NCBI GenBank assembly: GCA_012514855.1
Contig: JAAYZL010000351.1
Span: forward strand, 1-7,888
Length of the DNA stretch: 7,888 nt
Reading direction: 5' to 3'
Source of the DNA: Clostridiales bacterium
Lineage (GTDB): Bacteria; Bacillota_A; Clostridia; Christensenellales; Aristaeellaceae
Part shown: positions 1 to 6,766 of the stretch, one piece after another
Position numbering within the stretch: the first letter of the stretch is position 1
Layout: the number at the start of each line of letters is the position of its first letter
Notes under the pieces: model-generated
What the model saw: the letters and a program-made list of their open reading frames with translations, nothing else
Told to the model about the DNA's origin: nothing
Database searches by the model: none
Made by a program: the position numbers and the translations under genes

Positions 1-1
1 C

Positions 2-907
2 ACGCCGCAGATGCGCGCGCTCGACGCGATCAACCCGGTCGACCGCTGCTTTCAGGACGCCGTCCGCGCGGGCGTGATCACGGTCGCGACCGGCCCCGGC
101 AGCGCGAACGTGCTCGGCGGGCAGTTTTTGGCGATGAAGACCGCCGGGAGCTCGCTTGCCGGGATGGTCGTCAAGGAGCCGCTCGCGATGAAGGCCGCGT
201 TCGGCGAGAACCCGAAGTCCACCTACGGGAAGGAAGGCAAGCGCCCGAAGACGCGGATGGCGACCGCGGCGGTCCTGCGCGAGGCGTTCATCGAGGCGCA
301 GGAATACCTGCAAAAGTGCCTGAATCCCGACCCGGACAAGCGCCCGGCGAGGAGCCTCAAGCTCGAGGCGCTCGGCATGGTGCTTCGGCGCGAGCTGCCG
401 CTCAAGATGCACGCGCACCGCGCCGACGACATCCTGACCGCGATACGGCTCGCGAAGGAGTTCAACCTGCTGGCGACGATCGAGCACTGCACGGAGGGCT
501 ACAGGATCGCGGACGAGATCAGGGCCGCCGGGTTCGGCGTGATCCTCGGGCCGCTGATCTCGGAGCGGAGCAAGCCGGAGGTCAGGAACCTGACGATGGA
601 GGCCCCGGCGATCCTCCACCGCGCGGGCGTCAAATTCGCGCTGGCGACCGACCACGGCGTCGTTCCCGTGCAGTACCTGAGCGTGCAGGCGGGGCTGTGC
701 GTGCGCGAGGGGCTGCCGGAGGAGGCGGCGCTTCGCGCGATCACGATCCACGCGGCGGAGATGATCGGGCTCGAGGACCGCGTGGGGTCGCTGAAGCCGG
801 GCAAGGACGCGGACCTCGTGTTGTTTGGCGGCCATCCGCTCGAGGCGCGCACGCGCGCATCCTTGGTCATCGCGAACGGACAAATCGTATATGAGGGGGC
901 ATCATAG
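2..907 (+). CDS. Amidohydrolase (imidazolonepropionase-related), 5'-truncated
   Basis: This is the C-terminal 301 residues of a metal-dependent amidohydrolase; the reading frame is open to the left edge, so the ATG at 11 is an internal Met and not the start. The fragment opens with TPQMRALDAINPVD, followed by VATGPGSANVLGGQF and FGENPK, which I recognise from the amidohydrolase group related to imidazolonepropionase (COG1228-like). Metal-site candidates of the TIM barrel are the HAH pair (410-418), the His of IEHC (about 485) and the Asp of ATDHG (about 650). The C-terminal end, SLKPGKDADLVLFGGHPLE, is the usual beta-sandwich closing segment of the superfamily. The N-terminal HxH metal motif would lie outside the window. 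The physiological substrate is unknown; some relatives act on cyclic amides or dipeptides. It ends 3 nt before the riboflavin transporter gene, so the two are probably co-transcribed, although no functional link is evident. Confidence 0.9.
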   Translation, partial: TPQMRALDAINPVDRCFQDAVRAGVITVATGPGSANVLGGQFLAMKTAGSSLAGMVVKEPLAMKAAFGENPKSTYGKEGKRPKTRMATAAVLREAFIEAQEYLQKCLNPDPDKRPARSLKLEALGMVLRRELPLKMHAHRADDILTAIRLAKEFNLLATIEHCTEGYRIADEIRAAGFGVILGPLISERSKPEVRNLTMEAPAILHRAGVKFALATDHGVVPVQYLSVQAGLCVREGLPEEAALRAITIHAAEMIGLEDRVGSLKPGKDADLVLFGGHPLEARTRASLVIANGQIVYEGAS

Positions 908-910
908 GTC

Positions 911-1477
911 ATGAGGACAAAATTTACGGCGAAGTATATCGCGCGCGTGGCCGTGCTGGGCGCGGTCGCGTCGGTGCTGTTCTTCTTTCCCGAAATCCCG
1001 GTCGCGTATTTCTATCAATTGGACTTCTCGATGCTCCCGGCGCTGTTGGCCGGGTTCGCGCTCGGGCCGGTCGCGGGCGTCCTCGTGACGCTGATCAAGG
1101 ACCTGACCGGGCTTTTGCACTCGACGTCCGGCGGCATCGGCGAGCTCGCGGACTTTTTGATCTCCTCGGCGTTCATACTGACCGCGGCCATCCTCTATCG
1201 GCGCAGGCGCACGCGCGGCGGGGCGGTCGCAGGCATGCTCGCCGGGCTTGCGACGATGTGCGTCACGGGCACGCTGCTGAACCTGTGGGTGCTGATCCCG
1301 TTCTATATGTCGCCGGAGGCACTCAAGGGCTTCCTCGCGTCGACGCCGTTTCAAAGCGTCGGGGAATTCGTGCTGCTGGTCACCGCGCCGTTCAACCTCC
1401 TGAAGGGCGGCGTCATCGGCATTTTGACGTATTTCCTGTATATGCCGCTCCGTCCGCTCCTGAAGGGAAAGGACTGA
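911..1477 (+). CDS. ribU: ECF transporter S component, riboflavin-specific type (RibU-like)
   Basis: A 188-residue, very hydrophobic protein with about five to six membrane segments, the normal size for a substrate-binding S component of an energy-coupling-factor transporter. RibU hallmarks are visible: LDFSMLPALLAGFALGPVAG (residues 37-56, matching the family pattern of a Leu-x-Asp-x-Ser stretch before a Gly-Pro), then IKDLTGLLHSTSGGIGELADFL (62-83), where the family usually has an Asn-rich loop followed by GxGELxNF. Helix 1 carries small-residue AxxxA spacing (around residues 11-20), which S components use to contact the EcfT coupling protein. The protein should import riboflavin together with the shared EcfA/A'/T module encoded elsewhere. 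A GAGGGGG run (893-899) sits 11 nt before the ATG, rather far for a ribosome binding site, and lies inside the end of the amidohydrolase gene. No FMN riboswitch is visible directly upstream, as expected for an internal operon gene. The riboflavin assignment rests on motifs only; another vitamin S component is possible. Confidence 0.85.
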   Translation: MRTKFTAKYIARVAVLGAVASVLFFFPEIPVAYFYQLDFSMLPALLAGFALGPVAGVLVTLIKDLTGLLHSTSGGIGELADFLISSAFILTAAILYRRRRTRGGAVAGMLAGLATMCVTGTLLNLWVLIPFYMSPEALKGFLASTPFQSVGEFVLLVTAPFNLLKGGVIGILTYFLYMPLRPLLKGKD

Positions 1478-1478
1478 C

Positions 1479-1940
1479 ATGCGGTTTCAGACGCGCTCGG
1501 AGGCGGACACGCGGAAATTCGGCGCGGCGCTCGGAACCTTGCTCCACCCCGGCGACGCGGTGCTGCTCTCGGGCGAGCTGGGGGTCGGGAAGTCGGTGCT
1601 CGCGCGGGGGATCGCCTCCGCGCTCGGCGTCGTCGGCCCGATGCCGAGCCCGACGTTCACGCTCGTGATCCCGTACGAGGGGACGGTTCCGCTCTACCAC
1701 CTCGACCTCTACCGGCTGTCCGATCCGGACGAGTTCTTCGCCGCGGGGCTCGACGAATGGATCGGCGGCGACGGCATTTCGGTCGTCGAGTGGCCGGAGA
1801 GGGCGGAGCTCTCGCCCGAGCCGTCGGTGCGTCTCAAGCTCTCCCGCACCCCGGACGAGGGCGAGCGCGCGATCGGGATGGAGTGCTTCGGGATGTCGCC
1901 GGACACCTCCGCGCTTGACCGATGGAGGACGGACGCTTGA
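1479..1940 (+). CDS. tsaE: tRNA t6A biosynthesis ATPase TsaE
   Basis: TsaE is the ATPase that, with TsaB and TsaD, supports transfer of threonylcarbamoyl to A37 of ANN-decoding tRNAs in the cytoplasm. At 153 residues it has the usual family size. Visible motifs are the Walker A loop GELGVGKS (residues 32-39; Ser in place of the commoner Thr), the PSPTF switch segment (56-60), the Walker B-like YHLDLYRL (73-80) and the VEWPER stretch (103-108) with its conserved Glu-Trp. The ATG follows the ribU stop codon by 1 nt, with an AAAGGA site at 1468-1473 five nt upstream, so the start is well supported. The gene's stop codon overlaps the proposed TTG start of tsaB, which suggests translational coupling. 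The C-terminal 20 or so residues are not recognisably conserved. Confidence 0.95.
   Translation: MRFQTRSEADTRKFGAALGTLLHPGDAVLLSGELGVGKSVLARGIASALGVVGPMPSPTFTLVIPYEGTVPLYHLDLYRLSDPDEFFAAGLDEWIGGDGISVVEWPERAELSPEPSVRLKLSRTPDEGERAIGMECFGMSPDTSALDRWRTDA
1924..1939 (+). promoter_or_regulatory. Ribosome binding site deciding the tsaB start
   Basis: GGAGG at 1924-1928 lies eight nt before a TTG codon at 1937-1939 that overlaps the tsaE stop. This arrangement argues for a non-ATG start of tsaB and for coupling with tsaE translation. It is the only good Shine-Dalgarno match near the gene's 5' end. Confidence 0.75.
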
Positions 1941-2635
1941 ACATACTGGCATTGGACACCTCCGGCCCGGTCGCGGGCTGCGCGGTGATGGCGGGCGGCA
2001 AGATCGTCTACACGGCGGCGATGCGGCGCGGGCTGACGCACTCGGAGACGATCCTGCCCGCGGTCGACCGGGCGCTCTCCGCGTCGGGCCTGCGTTGCGC
2101 GGACATCGGCGCCTTCGCCGCGGTCGCGGGTCCCGGCTCGTTTACGGGCGTGCGCATCGGCGTGTGCATGGCGAAGGGCTTCGCGCACGCGGTGGGAAGG
2201 CGCTGCTGCGCCGTCAACGCGCTCGAGGCGCTCGCGATGAACGCGGTCGGGTTTGACGGGCTCGTCTGCCCGATCCTCGACGCCCGGCGCGATCAGGTCT
2301 ACTGCGCGGCGTTCGACATGTCGTCCGGGGAGCCGGTGCGCGCCTTGCCGGACGCGGCTCTGGCGCTCGACGAGTTTTTCCGGCTGTTGCCGGACGGCCG
2401 GCGGCTCGCGTTTCTCGGCGACGGCGTGTTTTTGCACGCGGACGCGATTCGAAACGCGCTCGGTCAACGCGCGGCGGTGCTTCCTCCAAACCTGTCGGAT
2501 CTCCGCGCGGACGCCGCGTGCGTGCTGGCGGAACGCCGTCCCGAGACATGGGTCGAGCCCGCCCAACTGAAACCGTACTACCTGCGCCAGCCGCAGGCGG
2601 AGCGCGAGCGGCTCGCGCGGGAGGGCGGCGCATGA
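1937..2635 (+). CDS. tsaB: tRNA t6A biosynthesis protein TsaB (TTG start preferred)
   Basis: TsaB is the inactive paralogue of TsaD and its scaffold partner in the t6A complex. Conserved elements are NILALDTS at the N-terminus, AGPGSFTGVRIG about 65 residues in, the segment CPILDARRDQVY in the middle, and the C-terminal PYYLRQPQAERE, all typical of TsaB. An in-frame ATG exists at 1922, but I prefer the TTG at 1937: it is preceded by GGAGG (1924-1928) at an ideal 8-nt spacing, it overlaps the tsaE stop codon (TTGA), and it places the protein start right at the conserved ILALDTS strand, as in homologues. The ATG at 1922 would put that GGAGG inside the coding region and add five unconserved residues. 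Product from TTG is 232 residues, normal for the family. The stop overlaps the rimI start (ATGA). Confidence 0.93.
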   Translation: MNILALDTSGPVAGCAVMAGGKIVYTAAMRRGLTHSETILPAVDRALSASGLRCADIGAFAAVAGPGSFTGVRIGVCMAKGFAHAVGRRCCAVNALEALAMNAVGFDGLVCPILDARRDQVYCAAFDMSSGEPVRALPDAALALDEFFRLLPDGRRLAFLGDGVFLHADAIRNALGQRAAVLPPNLSDLRADAACVLAERRPETWVEPAQLKPYYLRQPQAERERLAREGGA

Positions 2636-3117
2636 CGGAGATCGACCTGATGCGCATAGACGACGTCGAGGCCGTCCACGCGATTGAATTGCAGTGCTTC
2701 GCGATTCCGTGGTCGCGCGAGTCGTTTCTGCGCGAGGTGACCGAAAACGTCTGCGCGCGCTACCTGGTGCTGCGCGAGGACGGCGTGCCGGTCGCCTACG
2801 CGGGCATGTGGTTCGTGCTCGACGAGGCGCACGTGACGAACATCGCCGTCCGCCCCGACCGCCGCGGCCTCGGGTACGGCGAACGGATCACGCGCGCGCT
2901 GATCCAGCTGGCGGCCGACAGCGGCATGAATTGGATGACGCTCGAGTGCCGCCGCTCGAACGCGGCCGCGCAGGCGCTGTACCGCAAGCTCGGGTTTATC
3001 GACGTCGGCTTTCGCAAGCGCTACTACGAGGACAACAACGAGGACGCGCTGATCATGGCGCTCGAGAGGCTCCCGGCGGCGAACCCGGAGGGCGACCCGA
3101 TGCTCCGGCGCGAATAG
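2632..3117 (+). CDS. rimI: GNAT N-acetyltransferase RimI-like
   Basis: A 161-residue GNAT-fold acetyltransferase of the RimI type, which in enterobacteria acetylates the N-terminal residue of ribosomal protein S18. The acetyl-CoA pyrophosphate loop reads RPDRRGLGYG (residues 74-83, R/QxxGxG/A pattern). LECRRSN (104-110) carries the Glu, and ALYRKLGF (115-122) the Tyr, that correspond to the catalytic pair described for Salmonella RimI. FRKRYYEDNNEDALIM (127-142) is the standard RimI C-terminal signature, and the N-terminal CFAIPWS (22-28) is also typical. The open frame runs further upstream, but the ATG at 2632 overlaps the tsaB stop, has a GGGAGGG site at 2619-2625, and begins just before the conserved N-terminus, so it is the likely start. 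Position after tsaB is the classical neighbourhood; tsaD would often come next but does not. The last 15 or so residues look unconserved. In Firmicutes the true substrate is not certain. Confidence 0.93.
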   Translation: MTEIDLMRIDDVEAVHAIELQCFAIPWSRESFLREVTENVCARYLVLREDGVPVAYAGMWFVLDEAHVTNIAVRPDRRGLGYGERITRALIQLAADSGMNWMTLECRRSNAAAQALYRKLGFIDVGFRKRYYEDNNEDALIMALERLPAANPEGDPMLRRE

Positions 3118-3119
3118 GC

Positions 3120-3148
3120 TGGACATTTGCGCGCGTTTGCGGTAAAAT
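3120..3148 (+). promoter_or_regulatory. Sigma-A type promoter for the hydrolase/Mur ligase/ddl unit
   Basis: A -35 box TGGACA (3120-3125, 5 of 6 to TTGACA) and a -10 box TAAAAT (3143-3148, 5 of 6 to TATAAT) are separated by exactly 17 bp, immediately after the rimI stop. The stretch is locally AT-richer than the surrounding coding DNA. Transcription would start near 3155, leaving a leader of only about 12 nt before the ATG at 3167, with GGAGG at 3157-3161 almost at the 5' end. No terminator hairpin with a T-run separates it from rimI, so read-through from upstream is also possible. Confidence 0.75.
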
Positions 3149-3166
3149 AATGCTTCGGAGGTACGG

Positions 3167-3937
3167 ATGTATTTTGACGGTTCGGGCGTAAAGCTGTATT
3201 ACGAGCGCTCGGGGTGCGGGAAGCCTCTGCTGCTCCTGCACGGCTGGGGCGGCAAGGCCGCGAGCTTTCAGCCGGTCGCGCGCGATTTTGAGGCCGAGCG
3301 CACGGTCTACGCCGTCGACTTTCCCGGCCACGGCAACAGCCCGGAGCCGCCGGAGCCGTGGTCGGTCACCGAGTACACGGAGCTGATCCGCGCGTTTGTC
3401 AAGCGGATGGACATCGCGGGGTGCGACATCGTCGCGCACTCGTTCGGCGGCCGCGTGGCGCTGCTGCTCGCGGCGACGTACCCGGACGCGGTCGGGAAGC
3501 TCGTGCTCACCGGATGCGCGGGCATCCGCCCGCAGGCGTCGGGGCGGCGCACGCTGAAATCGCGCGTTTACCGGTTTCTGCGCGCGGCCGCGGACAACGG
3601 CCTGACCCGGAAAATCTTCCGCGGCCGGGTCGACAAATGGCGCGAGGCGCTCGTGCAGAGATTCGGCTCCGCGGACTACCGCGCGCTCAAGCCCTCGATG
3701 CGCCGGACGTTCAACCGCGTGATCGCGCAGGATCTCCGGCCGTTTTTGCCGAATATTCAGGCGCCGACGCTTCTGATCTGGGGAACCGACGACCGGGAGA
3801 CGCCCATCTGGATGGGCGAGGTCATGGAGAGGGAGATTCCCGGCGCGGCGCTGATCCGCCTCGCGGGCGGGCACTTCGCGTATCTGGAGCGGTATCCCGA
3901 ATTCCTCGCGATCGCCAGAAAATTCCTGATCGGATAA
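3167..3937 (+). CDS. Alpha/beta-fold hydrolase
   Basis: A 256-residue single-domain alpha/beta hydrolase (MhpC-like superfamily), probably cytoplasmic since no signal peptide or membrane segment is seen. The oxyanion-hole strand reads LLLLHGWGG (residues 21-29). The nucleophile elbow is AHSFGG with Ser92, an Ala variant of the first Gly in GxSxG. The acid is in LIWGTDD (203-209), most likely Asp208 or Asp209, and the base is His236 in GGHFAY. A complete triad is therefore present. The cap region (about 120-190) is basic, rich in Arg and Lys. The substrate cannot be told from sequence; esters, lactones or thioesters are all possible. GGAGG at 3157-3161 supports the ATG. It is first in the unit driven by the promoter at 3120-3148 and lies 11 nt before the membrane Mur ligase, so an envelope-linked role is a reasonable guess but only a guess. 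Confidence 0.92.
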   Translation: MYFDGSGVKLYYERSGCGKPLLLLHGWGGKAASFQPVARDFEAERTVYAVDFPGHGNSPEPPEPWSVTEYTELIRAFVKRMDIAGCDIVAHSFGGRVALLLAATYPDAVGKLVLTGCAGIRPQASGRRTLKSRVYRFLRAAADNGLTRKIFRGRVDKWREALVQRFGSADYRALKPSMRRTFNRVIAQDLRPFLPNIQAPTLLIWGTDDRETPIWMGEVMEREIPGAALIRLAGGHFAYLERYPEFLAIARKFLIG

Positions 3938-3948
3938 AGGGGTGAACT

Positions 3949-5544
3949 ATGCCTTTTCCACTGATGCGAGTCGCGCTGGTGGCCGCGTGCTGCGCGGTCG
4001 CCTGCCGGCATTTCGTACATATGCTGCAGTTGGAGAGCTACCAGCTTCCCGGATACCGGCGCTGGCTCAGCCGCAACCGGGACAAAGTGCTGAAGCGCTC
4101 GGTCGTCGTCGGCCTCGGCGGCGCGATTTTGAGCTGGTATCTGCCGATCTTCCTCGCGCTGTTCATCGCGGAGGAGTCGCGCAGGACCTCCGTCTCCGGC
4201 TGGATGATGCTGATCGCCTTCGTCGCCGCGTCCGCCGTGCTCGCGGTGGTCGACGTTCGCGCCCCGGCGAAGAAGCGGCTCGTGTTCACCCGGCGCGTGT
4301 GGAGGCTGTGCGTCGCGATCGCGCTCCTGTGCGTCGCGGGCGCGGGGATTCTCACGCTTTTCAACCTGCCGCCGTACCTTTTGTACGCCGGAAACGCCTA
4401 CGTCGTGTTCGCCGCGGCTGCCGTCGTGCAGCCGTTCGAGGGCCGCATCAACACGAGTTTCTACGACCGCGCGAAGAGAAAGATCGAGGCGCGGCCGGAA
4501 TTGATCAAGATCGGCATCACCGGCAGCTACGGCAAGACCTCGACGAAGTTCGTGCTCCGGGACATCCTCTCGCAGAAATACCGCGTGCTCGCGACGCCCG
4601 CGAGCTTCAATACGCCCATGGGCCTCTCGCGCGTGATCAACGAGCAGCTCAAGCCCGAGCACGAGCTGTTCATCGCCGAGATGGGCGCGCGCCACGTGGG
4701 CGACATCCGCGAGCTGTGCGAGCTCGTGCGCCCGAAGTACGGGCTTTTGACGAGCGTCGGCCCGCAGCACCTGGAGACCTTCGGCTCGATCCTGAACATC
4801 TGCAACACGAAGTACGAATTGATCGAGTCGCTTCCGAAGGACGGCGTCGCGTTCTTCTCGTCCGACGGGAGCTACGTCGACCGGCTGTTCGCCCAATGCG
4901 AGATCGAGAAGCACCGCGTCGGCTTCAATCCCGACCGCCAGCCCTACATGCTGGCCAAGGACATCGAGGTCGGGCCGCAGGGGAGCCGGTTTACGCTCCA
5001 GTGCTCCGACGGCACCTCGATGCGCTGCCGCACAAAGCTCCTGGGCAAGCACAACATCCAGAACATCGCGCTGAGCGCGGCGGTCGCGAAGCGGCTCGGC
5101 CTCTCGATGGAGGAGATCGCGCGCGGCGTGCGCATCCTGGAGCCGGTCGAGCACAGGCTGCAGCTGATCCCCGGCGTGATGACCGTCATCGACGACGCGT
5201 TCAACTCGAACCCCTCCGGCGCGCAGGAGGCGCTGAACGTGCTGTCCGGCTTTCAGGGCCGCAGGCTCATCGTGACGCCGGGCATGATCGAGCAGGGCGA
5301 GAAGGAGGACGAGCTCAACTACGCGTTCGGCACGCAGATGGTCTCGTGCGCCGACATCGCGATCCTGGTCGGCCCGAACCACACGAAGCCGATCTATCAG
5401 GGGCTGATCGACTCCGGCTTCTCCCGCGAGGACATACACGTCGTCTCCGACCTCGACGAGGCGAGCGCCCTCTTGCGCGTCATCGGCCGGCCGGGGGACA
5501 CCGTGCTCTTTGAAAACGATCTGCCCGACAACTACAATGAATGA
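3949..5544 (+). CDS. Membrane-anchored Mur ligase family protein (MurF-like)
   Basis: A 531-residue protein with two parts. Residues 1-165 look like a polytopic membrane domain, with hydrophobic segments near 5-20, 51-73, 83-102, 117-138 and 143-161 and the sequence LQLESYQLPGYRRWL (26-40) between the first two. Residues 185-525 form the ATP-binding and C-terminal domains of a Mur ligase: P-loop GITGSYGKTSTK (189-200), EMGARHVGDI (244-253), SVGPQHLETFGS (269-280), NTKYE (286-290), GKHNIQNIALSAAVA (366-380), EHRLQ (401-405) and DDAFNSNPSGAQEAL (415-429). The last matches the MurF version (D-A/S-F/Y-N-x-N-P). The normal N-terminal UDP-binding domain of MurF is missing, its place taken by the membrane domain. 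The chemistry should be ATP-dependent amide formation between a carboxylate and an amine, plausibly D-Ala-D-Ala given that ddl follows 15 nt later. The acceptor may be membrane-bound, which is inference. An AAAGGGGTG site (3936-3944) supports this ATG. Confidence 0.88.
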   Translation: MPFPLMRVALVAACCAVACRHFVHMLQLESYQLPGYRRWLSRNRDKVLKRSVVVGLGGAILSWYLPIFLALFIAEESRRTSVSGWMMLIAFVAASAVLAVVDVRAPAKKRLVFTRRVWRLCVAIALLCVAGAGILTLFNLPPYLLYAGNAYVVFAAAAVVQPFEGRINTSFYDRAKRKIEARPELIKIGITGSYGKTSTKFVLRDILSQKYRVLATPASFNTPMGLSRVINEQLKPEHELFIAEMGARHVGDIRELCELVRPKYGLLTSVGPQHLETFGSILNICNTKYELIESLPKDGVAFFSSDGSYVDRLFAQCEIEKHRVGFNPDRQPYMLAKDIEVGPQGSRFTLQCSDGTSMRCRTKLLGKHNIQNIALSAAVAKRLGLSMEEIARGVRILEPVEHRLQLIPGVMTVIDDAFNSNPSGAQEALNVLSGFQGRRLIVTPGMIEQGEKEDELNYAFGTQMVSCADIAILVGPNHTKPIYQGLIDSGFSREDIHVVSDLDEASALLRVIGRPGDTVLFENDLPDNYNE

Positions 5545-5559
5545 CGGAGGATTGAAGCC

Positions 5560-6756
5560 ATGAAGCTCAACATAGGCGTCGTCTTTGGGAGCCGCACCTG
5601 CGAGCACGACGTGTCGGTCATCTCGGGCCTGCAGGCGGCGCAAGCGCTCGACCGCGAGAGTTACGATGTAACCCTGATCTACATCGGCCGCGACGGCCGC
5701 TGGTTCTTGGGCGACGCGCTCAAAGACATCAAGTTCTACCCGGCGTTTGACGAAACAAAGGTCGCGCAGGTGTTCCCCGCCGGGGAAAATGGAAAGCTCG
5801 TGCTCTACCGCCTCGGCGGAAAGAAAAAGCTGTTCGGCGGTCAGGCGCTTGAAAAGGCCGCGGCGGTCGACGTCGTGCTCCCGGTCATGCACGGGCTGAA
5901 CGGCGAGGACGGCACGCTGCAGGGGATGCTCGAGCTGTTCAACGTGCCGTTCGCGTCGGCGGGCGTGCTCGGCTCCGCGGTCGGCATGGACAAGATCGCG
6001 ATGAAGCTGCTGTTCAAGGGCTGCGGCTTCCCGGTCGTCGAGGGCATCTGGTTCAACCGCGACCGCTGGAGCCGCGAGCGCGATTCGGTCATGGACGAGG
6101 CGGAGCGCGCAATCGGCTATCCGATGATCGTGAAGCCCGCGAACCTCGGCTCCTCCATCGGCATCACCCGCGCGACGGACCGCAAAACGCTCGAGGACGC
6201 GGTCGACACCGCCGTCGCCTACGACCACCGCATACTCGTCGAGAGGGCGATCACGCCGCTGCGCGAGGTCAACTGCTCTGTGCTCGGCTACGGGGACGAC
6301 GTCGAGACCTCGGAGCTCGAGATGCCGCTGACCGGAAACCCCGTGCTGGATTTCAAGGACAAGTACTTCACCAAGTCGGGCGGCGGGGAGGGCATGGCGT
6401 CGCTCGCGCGCGTGATTCCCGCGCCGATCCCCGAGGATGTGGCGGACAAAATCCGCGCGCTGTCCGTCGCGGCGTTCCGCGCGATGGATTTGAAGGGCGT
6501 CGTCCGCATCGACTTCATACTCGACGGGGACGACGGCGTATACATCAACGAGGCGAACACCATCCCCGGCTCGCTCGCGTTCTACCTGTGGGAGCCGAAG
6601 GGCGTGCCGTTCGCGCAGTTGCTGGACGGGATGATCGTGCACGCGCTCAAGGCGCACGCGGACAGGAACGGCTCGGTGTTTTCCTACGATTCCGAGATTC
6701 TCAAGAGGCTGATCGCGGGCTCAAAGGGCGCGAAGGGCGCGAAGTTTCAGCGCTGA
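5560..6756 (+). CDS. ddl: D-alanine--D-alanine ligase family protein
   Basis: An ATP-grasp ligase of 398 residues, somewhat longer than common Ddl proteins (about 300-375), that should join two D-alanines in the cytoplasm for peptidoglycan. Motifs in order: GVVFGSRTCEHDVSVISG (6-23) with the Glu that contacts the first D-Ala; MHGLNGEDGTLQG (110-122); VKPANLGSSIGIT (191-203); the omega-loop region FKDKYFTKSGGGEG (265-278); VVRIDF (314-319); and the metal/phosphate segment NEANTIPGSLAFYLWEPKG (330-348). The loop keeps a Lys-Tyr pair (268-269), as in D-Ala-D-Ala ligases; VanA-type D-lactate ligases have His instead. The PGSLAFYLWE variant differs from the classical PG(F/M)T, so this is probably a distinct subfamily and a D-Ala-D-Ser or similar product cannot be excluded. 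GGAGG (5546-5550) lies 9 nt before the ATG. The C-terminus ends in a short basic Gly-Lys tail. Confidence 0.93.
   Translation: MKLNIGVVFGSRTCEHDVSVISGLQAAQALDRESYDVTLIYIGRDGRWFLGDALKDIKFYPAFDETKVAQVFPAGENGKLVLYRLGGKKKLFGGQALEKAAAVDVVLPVMHGLNGEDGTLQGMLELFNVPFASAGVLGSAVGMDKIAMKLLFKGCGFPVVEGIWFNRDRWSRERDSVMDEAERAIGYPMIVKPANLGSSIGITRATDRKTLEDAVDTAVAYDHRILVERAITPLREVNCSVLGYGDDVETSELEMPLTGNPVLDFKDKYFTKSGGGEGMASLARVIPAPIPEDVADKIRALSVAAFRAMDLKGVVRIDFILDGDDGVYINEANTIPGSLAFYLWEPKGVPFAQLLDGMIVHALKAHADRNGSVFSYDSEILKRLIAGSKGAKGAKFQR
6726..6743 (+). repeat. 9-bp tandem duplication in the ddl 3' end
   Basis: GGGCGCGAA occurs twice in direct succession (6726-6734 and 6735-6743) inside the last codons of ddl, giving the GAKGAK part of the basic C-terminal tail. 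It is in frame, so it adds three residues without disturbing the gene. It is probably a simple slippage duplication. Confidence 0.7.
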
Positions 6757-6766
6757 GGGAGGGCCA

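Noticed and set aside
2518..2631. Upstream extension of rimI inside tsaB.
   Set aside because: Added residues are unconserved and the ATG at 2632 has a good ribosome binding site and a stop/start overlap with tsaB.
3942..5513. A 523-codon + strand frame starting with GTG, overlapping the Mur ligase.
   Set aside because: Its product is Arg/Ala-rich low-complexity sequence with no motifs, while the overlapping frame carries all Mur ligase motifs and its own ribosome binding site.
3757..6657. A 966-codon open frame on the minus strand opposite the hydrolase end, Mur ligase and ddl.
   Set aside because: It has no recognisable domain and an abnormal composition (very rich in Arg, Asp, His, Val and Ala), and it lies antisense to three clear genes. 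Long antisense frames are expected in GC-rich genes that avoid the TTA, CTA and TCA triplets.
5560..6756. A vancomycin-resistance D-Ala-D-Lac ligase.
   Set aside because: The Lys-Tyr pair of D-Ala-D-Ala ligases is present where VanA-type enzymes have His, and no vanH, vanX or vanRS-like genes are nearby.
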